Shown: positions 17,980-27,620, numbered from the stretch's first letter. The stretch is 64,000 bases of DNA from Rhodopseudomonas palustris HaA2 (GCF_000013365.1 NC_007778.1:930001-994000), one strand, 5' to 3'. Made by a program: numbers and translations. Notes: generated by a model not told the origin, from the letters alone.

Positions 17980-18861
17980 TCACGCGCGCCCGGCCATCAT
18001 ATCGCGCCGGTTGAAGAAGCGCACATCGATGAAACGGGCTTCGGCGGGCGGCGACGCCAGCCGCGACCGGAACCAGGCCTCTTCGCCGGGGCGCAGCACG
18101 GTTTGTTCGAGCACGGCGTTCCAGGCGTAGATTTCGGTGCCGCGCTCGTCGCGGACCACGAAGCGCAGTCGCGGCAGATCCGCCGGCTTGCGGCCGAGCC
18201 CCATGATCATGCCTTCGATCACCAGCACCGGCTTCGATTCCACCGTTTCGCGGGTGATCTTGACGTCCTTGATCGCCAGCGAGCGCAGGTTCACCTCGAA
18301 CCCGACCAGCCGGTAGAACGTCCCGGTCTGCGGCAGCAGCCGCACCACGTCGGCGCGCCAGATCAGCAGCCCCAGCGCCAGCGCGCCGAACGCCGCGCAG
18401 GCGGTCGAGGCGGTGAACACCGATTTGATCGTGCCGACCGGGTCCTGTTTGAGCGGCTCGAGCATCGCCTTCAGCCCTTTCGGGCGGCGCGCGCCAAACG
18501 AGCGCTTGCTGCGCTTGCGGGTCGCGCTGGGCGCGATGTCGGCATCCGCGTCCGGTTCCGGCTCGGGAGGAGAGCGATCCTCGCTGGTCGGAAGATCGGC
18601 CGCGATCGACGGGCTGTCGACGACAGGGGCGTCCTGGTCGTCCTCGGTCAGGCCCCAGCCGGCATCAGCGGCGAGATCGTCGGTCGGCTGCTTGTCCTCG
18701 GCCGTCATCGCGGCGACCCGCGCCTCGGATTGGATCACGTCCTCCGGACGCGCCAGCCAGACCTCCTTGCAGCGGGAGCAGCGCACGGTCCGGCCGGTGT
18801 CGCCCAGTTTCGCCGGATCGATCGCATAGGATGTCGTACAATGGGGGCAAACGATATGCAT
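17980..18861 (-). CDS. MJ0042-type zinc-ribbon membrane protein
   Basis: A 293-aa protein. The N-terminus begins MHIVCPHCTTSYAID, with Cys5, Cys8, Cys28 and Cys31 forming the MJ0042 zinc ribbon. An acidic low-complexity linker (about 60-130) is followed by a single transmembrane helix (about 165-190) and a C-terminal DUF3426-like domain. The topology suggests a cytoplasmic zinc finger tethered to the inner membrane. It is divergent from ftsE across about 140 nt. Function unknown. Confidence 0.82.
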   Translation of the reverse strand: MHIVCPHCTTSYAIDPAKLGDTGRTVRCSRCKEVWLARPEDVIQSEARVAAMTAEDKQPTDDLAADAGWGLTEDDQDAPVVDSPSIAADLPTSEDRSPPEPEPDADADIAPSATRKRSKRSFGARRPKGLKAMLEPLKQDPVGTIKSVFTASTACAAFGALALGLLIWRADVVRLLPQTGTFYRLVGFEVNLRSLAIKDVKITRETVESKPVLVIEGMIMGLGRKPADLPRLRFVVRDERGTEIYAWNAVLEQTVLRPGEEAWFRSRLASPPAEARFIDVRFFNRRDMMAGRA

Positions 18862-19004
18862 GACGAATCGCTGGCTATGTTCCTTGCCCGATCCTATCCG
18901 GCGACCGTTAACGAATCGGAAACCATAACCGCCCCACAACCGACCCACGGGCATTTGGCGTGGCGTGCCCTTTCCCGCTGCGCCGATCGCGATCGGAGCT
19001 GAAT

Positions 19005-19664
19005 GTGGTCCGCTTCGAAAATGTCGGCCTGCGCTACGGGCTCGGTCCGGAGATCCTGCGGGATCTCAATTTCGCCATCCCGGCGCATTCCTTCCAGTTC
19101 CTGACCGGCCCGTCCGGCGCGGGCAAGACCTCGCTACTGCGGCTGTTGTTCCTGTCGCTGCGTCCGACCCGCGGGCTGGTCAATCTGTTCGGCAACGACG
19201 TCTCGCTGCTGACCAAGGACGAGGTCTCGGCGCTGCGGCAGCGGATCGGCATCGTGCTGCAGGACTTCCGCCTGCTCGATCACATGACCACTTACGAGAA
19301 TGTCGCGCTGCCGTTCCGCGTCACCGGGCGCGACGAATCCAGCTACCGAAGGGAGGTCATCGACCTGCTGAAATGGGTCGGGCTCGGCGAGCGGATGGAT
19401 GCGCTGCCGCCGGTGCTGTCCGGCGGCGAGAAGCAGCGCGCCGCGATCGCCCGCGCGGTGATCGGCCGGCCGCAATTGCTGCTCGCCGACGAGCCCACGG
19501 GTAACGTCGATCCGACGCTCGGCCGCCGGCTGCTGCGGCTGTTCATCGAGCTCAATAAATCCGGCACCGCGGTGGTGATCGCGACCCATGATATCAACCT
19601 GATGGATCAATACGAAGCGCGGCGCATGGTGCTGCACCAGGGACGGCTGCACATCTATGAATAG
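19005..19664 (+). CDS. ftsE: Cell division ATP-binding protein FtsE
   Basis: ABC ATPase (219 aa) that with FtsX activates periplasmic amidases at the division septum. Walker A is GPSGAGKTS, the signature is LSGGEKQRAAIARA, Walker B is LLLADEPTGNVD, and the switch His is in IATHD. The GTG at 19005 is chosen because GGAG lies 6 nt upstream and the protein then begins MVRFENVGLRYG, the usual FtsE opening; an earlier start would add 15 unrelated residues. It overlaps ftsX by 8 nt. Confidence 0.94.
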   Translation: MVRFENVGLRYGLGPEILRDLNFAIPAHSFQFLTGPSGAGKTSLLRLLFLSLRPTRGLVNLFGNDVSLLTKDEVSALRQRIGIVLQDFRLLDHMTTYENVALPFRVTGRDESSYRREVIDLLKWVGLGERMDALPPVLSGGEKQRAAIARAVIGRPQLLLADEPTGNVDPTLGRRLLRLFIELNKSGTAVVIATHDINLMDQYEARRMVLHQGRLHIYE

Positions 19665-20640
19665 GCAACCGCGGCAACCGCGCGATGGGCGCGACGTGCT
19701 GGTCGACCTCGGCGACGAGCGGCCGCAGGTGCCGGCGCGGGCGCGCAATCAGTCGCCGATCGTGCCGCGCGCCTCGATCGCCGGCCGCGCCTTGGTCGCC
19801 GTGGTGGCGATCATGACGTTTCTCGCCTCGATGACCACCGGCGTGGTGTTGCTGGTCAGCGCGTCGGCGGCGGAATGGCAGTCCGAAGTGTCCAGCGAGA
19901 TCACCGTCCAGGTCCGCCCGGTGCAGGGCCGCAGTCTCGAGCGCGACGTCGCGATGGTCGCCGAGGTGGTGCGCAACCAGCCCGGCGTCGTCGAAGTGCG
20001 GCCGTTCAGCAAAGAGGAATCCGCCGGCCTGCTGGAGCCGTGGCTCGGCACCGGCCTGTCGCTCGACGATCTGCCGGTGCCGCGGGTGATCGTGGCGCGG
20101 GTCACGCCGGGCACCGCCCTCGATCTCGCCGATCTCCGCGTCCGCATCGCTCAGGCGGCGCCGGGCGCCACCGTCGACGATCACCGCGCCTGGATCGAGC
20201 GAATGCGCTCGATGACCGGCGCCACGGTGTTCGCCGGCATCGGCGTGCTGGCGCTGGTGATCGTCGCCACCATCATCTCGGTCTCGTTCGCCACCCGGGG
20301 GGCGATGGCGGCCAACAAGCCGATCGTCGAGGTGCTGCATTTCGTCGGCGCCAGCGATCGCTTCATCGCCGATCGCTTCTTCCGCCACTTCCTGATGCTC
20401 GGCCTGCAGGGCGGGCTGATCGGCGGCGGCGCCGCGGTGTTCGTGTTCGGCTTCTCCGAATCGGTCGCGACCTGGTTCTCCGGCACCCCGGTCGGCGACC
20501 AGTTCGCGGCGCTGCTGGGAACCTTCTCGCTGCGCCCGACCGGCTATCTGGCACTGGCGGGGCAGGCGGCGCTGATCGCGGCGATCACCGCGCTGGCGTC
20601 GCGCCGGACGCTGTTCAGCACGCTGAATGCGATCGACTGA
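19657..20640 (+). CDS. ftsX: Cell division protein FtsX
   Basis: Membrane partner of FtsE (327 aa). One N-terminal helix (about residues 42-66) is followed by a periplasmic loop and three C-terminal helices (about 190-215, 240-268, 290-315), the standard FtsX topology. The start codon lies inside the last codons of ftsE (8-nt overlap), giving translational coupling. An extended, charged cytoplasmic N-terminus of about 40 residues precedes the first helix. Confidence 0.93.
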   Translation: MNRQPRQPRDGRDVLVDLGDERPQVPARARNQSPIVPRASIAGRALVAVVAIMTFLASMTTGVVLLVSASAAEWQSEVSSEITVQVRPVQGRSLERDVAMVAEVVRNQPGVVEVRPFSKEESAGLLEPWLGTGLSLDDLPVPRVIVARVTPGTALDLADLRVRIAQAAPGATVDDHRAWIERMRSMTGATVFAGIGVLALVIVATIISVSFATRGAMAANKPIVEVLHFVGASDRFIADRFFRHFLMLGLQGGLIGGGAAVFVFGFSESVATWFSGTPVGDQFAALLGTFSLRPTGYLALAGQAALIAAITALASRRTLFSTLNAID

Positions 20641-20795
20641 TGCGGCGGCGCCGGCGGCGACCGGCCGGACCCAATTCGGACGCCCGGCGGACTCCCTTTC
20701 GCCGGAAAACCCATTAGAGTCCGGTCGTTTCCGGCCAGCGCGTGCGCCGAAAGAAGCCGCACCGGCGGCCCGCAATCGAGGTATATCGGCATCCG

Positions 20796-21518
20796 ATGGA
20801 TCCGCGTCCTGCCCAGTTTCCGTCCGACCAACGCCAGGCCAGACCGATGCGCCGATTCGGATTCGTGCGCGCGGCGGTCGCGGCGGTGCTGGGGCTCGGC
20901 GTGCTCGGGGTCGGCGGCTTCGCCGCCTTCCTGCTGCAGCTCCGCGTCGAGGAATCCAGACCGTCCCGAGCCGCCGACGGCATCGTGGTCCTGACCGGCG
21001 GGTCGTCGCGGGTATCGGATGCCGTCGACCTGCTCGCCTCGGGCTACGGCAAGCGGCTGCTGATCTCCGGCGTGCACAGGACGAGCGGCGCCAGCGAGAT
21101 CTCGCGCTCGGTGCCGGACAGCAAGGACTGGCTCGGCTGTTGCGTCGATCTCGACCGCTCCGCCTTCAACACCCGCAGCAACGCCGCCGAAACGAGGCGC
21201 TGGGCGCACGAGCGCGGCTTCCGCTCGCTGATCGTCGTCACCTCGAATTACCACATGCCGCGCGCGATTGCCGAAATGTCGCACGCAATGCCGGACATCG
21301 AGCTGATCCCGTTCTCGGTGATCGGCGAGAAGTGGCGCGACGAGGCGTGGTGGAGCAGTGGCGCGACGCTGCGGCTGCTGCTATCCGAATACGCCAAATA
21401 CGTCGCCGTCGAAGCGCGGGTGCGGCTGGCGCGACTGGGCATCGACATCATGCCCGAAGCCGCCGAGCAGTCGCCCGAGTCGGTGGCCCACAAACCGGCG
21501 ACGGCGCTCGCCAACTGA
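20796..21518 (+). CDS. YdcF-like DUF218 membrane protein
   Basis: About 240 aa, with one N-terminal transmembrane helix (about residues 20-40) and a DUF218 (YdcF-like) domain beginning DGIVVLTGGSSRVSDAVDLL. The GxNTRSNA element appears as FNTRSNAAETRRWA, followed by LIVVTSNYHMPRA, both diagnostic for the family. These proteins are linked to envelope or vancomycin-sensitivity phenotypes in enterics, but the chemistry is unknown. The stop lies 13 nt before plsC, so co-transcription with it is likely. A GTG start at 20742 would add 18 residues. Confidence 0.85.
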   Translation: MDPRPAQFPSDQRQARPMRRFGFVRAAVAAVLGLGVLGVGGFAAFLLQLRVEESRPSRAADGIVVLTGGSSRVSDAVDLLASGYGKRLLISGVHRTSGASEISRSVPDSKDWLGCCVDLDRSAFNTRSNAAETRRWAHERGFRSLIVVTSNYHMPRAIAEMSHAMPDIELIPFSVIGEKWRDEAWWSSGATLRLLLSEYAKYVAVEARVRLARLGIDIMPEAAEQSPESVAHKPATALAN

Positions 21519-21531
21519 CCGGATCGTTTCG

Positions 21532-22341
21532 ATGACGAGCATTTTCGTCCGTTCGTTGATTTTCAACGTGCTGTTCTATCTGCTGCTGGTGTTCTGGATT
21601 CTGGTCGCGGTGCCGACCTTCGTGCTGCCGCGCCGCGCGCTGATCGGGGTCGCCAAGCTGTGGGGCCGGAGCAGCATCTGGCTGATGCGTGTCGTCTGCA
21701 ACACCAGGGTCGAATTCCGCGGCCTCGAGAAGATCCCGCAGGGCCCGCTGATCGTCGCGCCCAAGCATCAGTCGATGTGGGAGACCTTCGCGTTGCTGCA
21801 GTTCTTCGACGCGCCGCTGTACATCTTGAAGCGCGAACTGACCTGGATTCCGTTCTTCGGCTGGTTTCTGATCAAGGCCGACATGATCGCGATCAACCGC
21901 AAGAAGGGCGGACGCATTCTGATGGAGATGGCGCGCCGCGCCAGCGAGGAGGTCAATCGCGGCCGGCAATTGATCATCTTCCCGGAAGGCACCCGCACCG
22001 CGGTCGGCGCGCCGCCGCACTACAAGGCCGGCGTCGCCCAGATCTATGTCGACTGCGACGTGCCGTGCCTGCCGGTGGCGCTGAATTCCGGACTGTTCTG
22101 GCCGCGCCGCCAGTTCATGCGCTACCCGGGCACGATCGTCGTCGAATTTCTCGATCCCTTGCCGGTCGGCCTGACGCGGCGGGAATTCATCGACACCGTC
22201 AGCGAGCTGATCGAGACAGCCAGCAACCGGCTGATCGAAGCCGGTCGCAAGGAGCAGGCCGAGCTGTTCGGTCGGGTGCCGAGCGCGAACGTCCCGGCTG
22301 CCGCACCGACAGTGGCCAAGCGCAATATCGGCAATCAGTAA
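21532..22341 (+). CDS. plsC: 1-acyl-sn-glycerol-3-phosphate acyltransferase
   Basis: Makes phosphatidic acid from lysophosphatidic acid (269 aa). An N-terminal membrane helix precedes the catalytic KHQSMWET, an HX4E variant of the usual HX4D seen in a subset of PlsC proteins, and FPEGTRTAVG, the second substrate-binding block. The PVALNSG segment later binds the glycerophosphate. It closely follows the ydcF-like gene. Confidence 0.92.
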   Translation: MTSIFVRSLIFNVLFYLLLVFWILVAVPTFVLPRRALIGVAKLWGRSSIWLMRVVCNTRVEFRGLEKIPQGPLIVAPKHQSMWETFALLQFFDAPLYILKRELTWIPFFGWFLIKADMIAINRKKGGRILMEMARRASEEVNRGRQLIIFPEGTRTAVGAPPHYKAGVAQIYVDCDVPCLPVALNSGLFWPRRQFMRYPGTIVVEFLDPLPVGLTRREFIDTVSELIETASNRLIEAGRKEQAELFGRVPSANVPAAAPTVAKRNIGNQ

Positions 22342-22367
22342 TCCACGCCACAACAAGCCGCAGCCTG

Positions 22368-22494
22368 CCCCCTCTCCCGCTTGCGGGAGAGGGCTGGGGT
22401 GAGGGCGAGCCGAGCACGGTCTCTGCGATTCGCCGAGAGCCCTTCCCCCACCCGGATCGCTTGCGCGATCCGACCTCCCCCGCAAGCGGGAGAA
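22368..22494. repeat. REP family 1, copy b
   Basis: Composite palindrome with arms CCTCTCCCGCTTGCGGGAGAGG and CCTCCCCCGCAAGCGGGAG, separated by the conserved GGATCGCTTGCGCGATCC inner stem. It lies between convergent plsC and the chaC-like gene. Confidence 0.9.
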
Positions 22495-22515
22495 GTGCGC
22501 CGTGCCGGCTGCTGG

Positions 22516-23094
22516 TCAGCGATGCACCGGCGCGTCGTCGCGTAGCCCCTCGGCGAGGCGGTGCAGATGCGGATCGCGGCAGCCCTGGCCTTCCAGCGAG
22601 CGCACCGTCGACAGCACGTAGTCGCGGTTCGCCCCGGAGCGGCCGTGGCCCTGCCGCACCAGCCGGAGCTGTTCCGCTGGCGTCAGCCGGCCGGCATATT
22701 GCGCATGGCCGCGATCGACCACGTAAGTGAGCGCGCTGATCCGCCGCCGCGCATCGTCGCCCAGCCAGACCGAGCGCTTGACCTCGCGATACACGCTGGT
22801 GACCTGCTCGCGCTCACGCAAATACGCCACCGTCCGCATCCGGTGTTCGTCAGCGACCCGGAAGGCGATGCCGCGGCAGGCGCCGCCGCGGTCGAGCCCG
22901 AGCACCAGCCCCGGCTGTTCCGGCGTGCCGCGATGCACGAAGGAATACACGCACAGCGCTCGGTGCTCGCCGATCAGCCGGGCCGGCACCTGCTCGACGA
23001 AGGCGAAGCCGGGGCTCCACATCAGCGAACCATAGCCGAACACCCACAAATCGCCGTCGGACAGATCGGAATCGGACAAGGTCTTGGCGGACAT
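22516..23094 (-). CDS. ChaC-like glutathione-specific gamma-glutamylcyclotransferase
   Basis: A 192-aa enzyme expected to split glutathione into 5-oxoproline and Cys-Gly. The family-defining VFGYGSLMWSPGF is at about residues 18-30, and the catalytic Glu lies in AYLREREQV (about residues 90-98). The RxNRDYV-like SGANRDYVLSTV segment is also typical of ChaC. It is divergent from the DUF2125 gene. Assignment to ChaC rather than another cyclotransferase rests on these motifs. Confidence 0.9.
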   Translation of the reverse strand: MSAKTLSDSDLSDGDLWVFGYGSLMWSPGFAFVEQVPARLIGEHRALCVYSFVHRGTPEQPGLVLGLDRGGACRGIAFRVADEHRMRTVAYLREREQVTSVYREVKRSVWLGDDARRRISALTYVVDRGHAQYAGRLTPAEQLRLVRQGHGRSGANRDYVLSTVRSLEGQGCRDPHLHRLAEGLRDDAPVHR

Positions 23095-23255
23095 GACGGC
23101 AGGCTATCGCTCTAATGACAAATTCCGTCTGTACCCCAAGAGCCATGCGGATGTCAGCGATTTCGCAGCTGATCCGCTGCACGGTTCCGGCATGGCGCGC
23201 CCGGCGAGCTTTCCCTCGAATTTGCCTTTTCAGGCGCACACTCTAAGTAGGCTCC

Positions 23256-24449
23256 ATGACTGACATTCCCCCGACCACCCGCCGCCGGCTGTGGCCGTTG
23301 TACCTGATGCCGACGCTGCTGCTGATCGCCGCGATCGGCTGGAGCCTGTTCTGGTTCGTCTCTGCGTCGCAGGTCGACCGCATCGTCGACAATTGGCGCG
23401 CGCGCGAGGCAGCCGCCGGCCGGGTCTATGAGTGCGGCGACCGCACCGTCGCCGGCTTCCCGTTCCGGCTCGAAGTGCGCTGCACCGACGCCAGCGTCGC
23501 GCTGACCTCGCAGACCGCCGAACAGGTGGCGAGCCGGACGCCGCTGACGGCGAAGCTCGGCGAGATCCTGGTGGTGGCGCAGATCTACGATCCGCGCCTG
23601 TTGATCGCCGAGTTCAAGGGCCCGGCGAGCTTCGCCGATCGCGGCCGGCCGACCTCGATGGTGCTGAACTGGGCCACCGCGCGCAGCAGCGTCGCCGGCC
23701 TGCCCGGGCCGCCGCAGCGTGTCGCACTGGTGTTCGATGCGCCGGCGCTCGACCGCGTCGATGGCGCGACGCAGACGCCGCTGGCCCGCGCCCGCCACGC
23801 CGAAATGCATGCGCGGCAGGTCGAAGGCCCAGCGCCCGATCAGCAGCGGATCGAGACCGATTTCCGCTTCGAGGGCGCCAGCATTCAGGAGCTGCATCCG
23901 CTGCTCGCCGAGCTGTTCGACGCGAATCTACGCGTGACGCTGAGCGGGCTGAAGGATTTTCGCCCCAAGCCGTGGCCGGAGCGCTTCCGCGAATTGCAGG
24001 CCGCCGGCGGCCGGATCGAAATCACTCAGGCGCGGATTCAGCAGGGCGGGATGATCGCGACTGCGATCGGTGCGCTCGGGCTGACCCCGGCGGGGAATGT
24101 CGACGGCGAATTGCAGATGGTAGTCGCGGGGCTCGACCAGGTGATCCCCAAGCTCGGCATCGACAAGGTGCTGGAACAGGGCGTGTCGCAATCGACGCTC
24201 GATCGCCTCGCGCCGGGCGTGCGCGCCAACGACGTCAACAACGTGCTCGGCGCGCTCGACCGCGCCATCCCCGGCCTCGGCCGTGTGGTGCGCCAGAACG
24301 CCAATGTCGGCGTCGCCGCCGGCATCAACGCGCTCGGCCAGGAAGCCACCCTCGAAGGCCGCCCCGCCCGCGCCGTCCCGCTGCGCTTCGTCGACGGCGC
24401 CGTGATGCTCGGCCCGATCAAGGTCGCGCAGATGAAGCCTCTGTTCTGA
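23256..24449 (+). CDS. DUF2125 family protein
   Basis: A 397-aa protein with an N-terminal membrane anchor (about residues 12-35) and a periplasmic remainder that is rich in beta strands. Two Cys (YECGDRT and RCTDAS, about residues 62-77) flank the segment GFPFRLEVRC, the recognisable DUF2125 signature. The family is common in Rhizobiales and has no assigned function. Ends before a family-1 repeat. Confidence 0.85.
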   Translation: MTDIPPTTRRRLWPLYLMPTLLLIAAIGWSLFWFVSASQVDRIVDNWRAREAAAGRVYECGDRTVAGFPFRLEVRCTDASVALTSQTAEQVASRTPLTAKLGEILVVAQIYDPRLLIAEFKGPASFADRGRPTSMVLNWATARSSVAGLPGPPQRVALVFDAPALDRVDGATQTPLARARHAEMHARQVEGPAPDQQRIETDFRFEGASIQELHPLLAELFDANLRVTLSGLKDFRPKPWPERFRELQAAGGRIEITQARIQQGGMIATAIGALGLTPAGNVDGELQMVVAGLDQVIPKLGIDKVLEQGVSQSTLDRLAPGVRANDVNNVLGALDRAIPGLGRVVRQNANVGVAAGINALGQEATLEGRPARAVPLRFVDGAVMLGPIKVAQMKPLF

Positions 24450-24512
24450 GCCGCTCTCGCGTTTTGTTGAAGTAAGCGTCTTGAAGTAAGCGCCACCCCG
24501 ACCGCAGCGCGC

Positions 24513-24639
24513 CCCCTCTCCCGCCTGCGGGAGAGGGTTGGGGTGAGGGCGCCCCGTGCAGTGAGTTTGCGACTCGCGGAGAGGAGTGCCCTCACCCGGA
24601 TCGCTGCGCGATCCGACCTCTCCCGCAAGCGGGAGAGGT
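24513..24639. repeat. REP family 1, copy c
   Basis: Composite palindrome of about 127 nt: the CCTCTCCCGCCTGCGGGAGAGG arm, a GGATCGCTGCGCGATCC inner stem and the CCTCTCCCGCAAGCGGGAGAGG arm. It lies between the convergent DUF2125 and ABC-F genes. Confidence 0.9.
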
Positions 24640-24675
24640 GGCAGCGCCGCAAGCGGAGAGCTACCCTACTGATAC

Positions 24676-26298
24676 CTAACTATGCAGCCCCGGCGCCTCG
24701 TGGCCGGTTCGCGCCACGTATTCGGTGTAGCCACCGCCGTATTTGTGGATGCCGTCGGGGGTCAGTTCCAGCACGCGGTTCGACAGCGCGCCGAGGAAAT
24801 GCCGGTCGTGCGAGACGAACAGCATGGTGCCCTCGTACTCGGCGAGCGCCTTGATCAGCATTTCCTTGGTGGCGATGTCGAGATGGTTGGTCGGCTCGTC
24901 GAGCACCAGGAAGTTCGGCGGATCGTACAGCATCTTCGCCATCACCAGCCGCGCCTTCTCGCCGCCGGACAGCACCCGGCACTTCTTCTCGACGTCGTCA
25001 CCGGAAAAGCCGAAACAGCCGGCGAGCGCGCGGAGCGAGCCTTGCCCGGCTTGCGGAAACCATTCTTCCAGCGAGGCGAACACGGTGAGTTCGCCGTCGA
25101 TCAGGTCCATCGCGTGCTGGGCGAAGTAGCCCATCTTGACGCTGCCGCCGATCGCCACGGTGCCGTCGTCCGGCGTCGTCGAGCCGGTGACGAGCTTCAG
25201 CAGCGTCGACTTGCCGGCGCCGTTGATGCCCATCACGCACCAGCGCTCGCGGCGCTGGATCTGGAAATCGAGTCCGTCATAAATCACGCGGCTGCCGTAG
25301 CGCTTGTGAACGCGCTTGAGGCTGACGACGTCCTCGCCGGAGCGCGGCGCCGGCAGGAAATCGAACGCGATGGTCTGGCGGCGGCGCGGCGGTTCGACCT
25401 TCTCGATCTTGTCGAGCTTCTTGACCCGGCTCTGCACCTGGGCGGCGTGCGAGGCGCGCGCCTTGAAGCGTTCGATGAAGGCGACCTCTTTCGCCAGCAT
25501 CGCCTGCTGGCGCTCGAACTGCGCCTGCTGCTGCTTGTCGGCGAGCGCGCGCTGCTGTTCGTAGAACTCGTAATTGCCCGAATAGCTGGTCAGCGTGCCG
25601 GCATCGATCTCGATGATCTTGTTGACGATGCGGTTCATGAACTCGCGATCATGCGAGGTCATCAGCAGCGCGCCCTCGAAGCCGCGCAGGAACTGTTCGA
25701 GCCAGATCAGGCTTTCGATGTCGAGATGGTTCGACGGTTCGTCGAGCAGCATCACGTCGGGTCGCATCAACAGAATCCGCGCCAGCGCCACGCGCATCTT
25801 CCAGCCGCCGGAGAGCTTGCCGACGTCGCCGTCCATCATCTCCTGGGTGAACGACAGGCCGGCCAGCACTTCGCGGGCGCGGCCCTCCAGCGCGTAGCCG
25901 TCGAGCTCCTCGAAGCGGTGCTGCACCTCGCCGTAGCGTTCGAGGATCTGCTCCATCTCGTCGGCCCTGTCGGGATCGGCCAGCGCATGTTCGAGTTCGG
26001 CCAATTCAGTGGCGACCTCGCTGACCGGCCCGGCGCCCTCCATCACCTCGGCGACGGCGCTGCGCCCGGCCATTTCGCCGACGTCCTGGCTGAAATAGCC
26101 GATGGTCAGGCCGCGATCGACCGACACCTGGCCCTCGTCGGGGGTCTCGGTGCCCTTGATCATCCGGAACAGCGTGGTCTTGCCGGAGCCGTTGGGCCCG
26201 ACCAGGCCGATCTTCTCGCCGCGCAGCAGCGTCGCGGAGGCCTCGATATAGAGGATCTGGTGGCCGTTCTGCTTGGAGATGTTGTCGAGACGGATCAT
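24676..26298 (-). CDS. ABC-F family ATPase (ribosome-associated)
   Basis: A 540-aa cytoplasmic protein with two ABC cassettes and no membrane domain. Cassette 1 has Walker A GPNGSGKTT, signature LSGGWKMRVALAR and Walker B VMLLDEPSNHLD; cassette 2 has GINGAGKST, LSGGEKARLVMAK and FLVLDEPTNHLD. The charged inter-domain linker (about residues 240-300) is the tRNA-interacting P-site motif of ABC-F proteins. Such factors act on the ribosome in translation or antibiotic protection; the subgroup (YbiT/EttA/Uup-like) cannot be fixed by eye. Confidence 0.93.
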   Translation of the reverse strand: MIRLDNISKQNGHQILYIEASATLLRGEKIGLVGPNGSGKTTLFRMIKGTETPDEGQVSVDRGLTIGYFSQDVGEMAGRSAVAEVMEGAGPVSEVATELAELEHALADPDRADEMEQILERYGEVQHRFEELDGYALEGRAREVLAGLSFTQEMMDGDVGKLSGGWKMRVALARILLMRPDVMLLDEPSNHLDIESLIWLEQFLRGFEGALLMTSHDREFMNRIVNKIIEIDAGTLTSYSGNYEFYEQQRALADKQQQAQFERQQAMLAKEVAFIERFKARASHAAQVQSRVKKLDKIEKVEPPRRRQTIAFDFLPAPRSGEDVVSLKRVHKRYGSRVIYDGLDFQIQRRERWCVMGINGAGKSTLLKLVTGSTTPDDGTVAIGGSVKMGYFAQHAMDLIDGELTVFASLEEWFPQAGQGSLRALAGCFGFSGDDVEKKCRVLSGGEKARLVMAKMLYDPPNFLVLDEPTNHLDIATKEMLIKALAEYEGTMLFVSHDRHFLGALSNRVLELTPDGIHKYGGGYTEYVARTGHEAPGLHS

Positions 26299-26378
26299 GG
26301 GCTCACAGGGCGAGGAAAATGCTGCGGCGCGTTTAGCCGAAAGTGGCGCAATGCGCCAGACACGCCCGATCCACAGCG

Positions 26379-26421
26379 GTCATTCCGGGGCGCGCAGCAA
26401 CGCTGCGCGAACCCGGAATCT
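26379..26421. repeat. REP family 2 palindrome, left of the IS110 element
   Basis: CATTCCGGGGCGCGCAGC and GCTGCGCGAACCCGGAATC form a near-perfect hairpin. The same type of palindrome in opposite orientation lies on the other side of the IS (27661-27703). A complete pair without an insertion is present at 33352-33473. Confidence 0.85.
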
Positions 26422-26434
26422 ACCGTGTCTCCTG

Positions 26435-27415
26435 TCAAGTCAGTGATGCGCCTTTCCATGGCTGTCCGGACCTCAGAACGGCATTGGCGAACACGACGAG
26501 CCGGCGGAGCACGGCGATGAGCGCAACCTTCACTGGCTTGCCGTCGGCGATCAGGCGTTCGTAGAACGGTCGCAGGATTTTGTTGTGCCGGCTGGCGGCG
26601 ACGGCCGCCATGTAGAGGATGTGTCGGACGGCCGCGCGGCCGCCGCGGATGCGGGCCGGAGCGGTCATCGTACCGCTTTGGCGAACGAACGGCGCCACGC
26701 CGACCAGCGCTGCGGCGGCTTTGTTGTCGACCCGGCCGAGCTCGGGCACCATGGCGATCAGGGTCGTCGCCGAGGTGACGCCGATGCCCTTGATGGTGGT
26801 GAGGAGGCGTTGGGCCGCGATCAGGTCGGCGCTCTGGCGGAGCAGGGTCTGCATCCTCTGCTGGAGCAGTTTGTCTTCGGCCCGAAGCATGTCGAGGTGC
26901 TGCTCGATCGCCTGCCGGATCTCGGCGAGCCGCGTCGTCGCCAGCCGGCAACTCTCGGCGTGGATCATCTGTTTGAGTTGGTCACGGCGGCTGGCGCATT
27001 CATGAAGCGCCTCTCGGACTGGATTTTCCTCGAGTTCGACGTGATCGGACTTGCGACCACGGATTTCGTCGGGACTCGCCGCATAGGCAGCGAGCAGGCG
27101 CGCGTCCGACGTATCCGATTTGGCCTTCTGACCGATCAACGTGCGATACGCCGCAAACCGCGAGGTGTGCACAATCTCGACCGGCAGACCCGCTTGGCGC
27201 AGCGCCTTGACCAGCGGCTTCTCGTAGCCGCCGGTCGGTTCGACCGCGATCCGCGTCAACTGCGGCCCGGCGACAAGACGCTGAACCAGCTCTGCGATCG
27301 CGTCCGGGCGGTTCGCGTAATGAGCGCGACCGCCTCGATGCCATGCCACGTCGAGGCTCGCGCCGCCGACGTCGATGCCGATGAAGATGTTGTCCGATGA
27401 GGGGGAGGCTGTCAT
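26435..27415 (-). CDS. IS110-family transposase (DEDD RuvC-like plus Tnp Ser)
   Basis: A 326-aa recombinase. The N-terminal RuvC-like DEDD domain shows IGIDVGGASLDVAW, VEPTGGYE and KSDTSDARLLAAY. A helical middle is followed by the C-terminal Transposase_20 domain with LTTIKGIG, LVGVAPFVRQSG (the catalytic Ser) and GGRAAVRHILYM. The ATG at 27415 is used because it opens with MTASPSSDNIFIGIDV; upstream in-frame codons belong to the non-coding end. In this family the enzyme works with a guide RNA made from the element's non-coding end. Confidence 0.92.
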   Translation of the reverse strand: MTASPSSDNIFIGIDVGGASLDVAWHRGGRAHYANRPDAIAELVQRLVAGPQLTRIAVEPTGGYEKPLVKALRQAGLPVEIVHTSRFAAYRTLIGQKAKSDTSDARLLAAYAASPDEIRGRKSDHVELEENPVREALHECASRRDQLKQMIHAESCRLATTRLAEIRQAIEQHLDMLRAEDKLLQQRMQTLLRQSADLIAAQRLLTTIKGIGVTSATTLIAMVPELGRVDNKAAAALVGVAPFVRQSGTMTAPARIRGGRAAVRHILYMAAVAASRHNKILRPFYERLIADGKPVKVALIAVLRRLVVFANAVLRSGQPWKGASLT

Positions 27416-27620
27416 GATGTCCCTGCCTTGTTCCACGAGGCAAGGCCGGCGCCTGGATCGTCTATCGTGCGGCCAGCACTTACTACCGTCCGGGTGTCCG
27501 GCCTTTCCGACCAAACGAGGCGGGGAACGAGATTCCGACGGTCGCCAACGACCTTCCCGAGAACTCGTTACGCCCGCCCCAAGACCTCTTAGGCTATCCC
27601 GAGGTCACCCGAGACTTACG
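27416..27620 (-). ncRNA. Candidate bridge RNA region of the IS110 element
   Basis: In IS110-subgroup elements the non-coding end upstream of the transposase encodes the bridge RNA, whose two loops pair with target and donor DNA. This stretch has the right position and size (about 200 nt), no convincing gene, and several short inverted repeats such as CCTTGTTCCACGAGGCAAGG near 27424-27443. No loop-to-target pairing was demonstrated; this is inference from family knowledge. Confidence 0.35.
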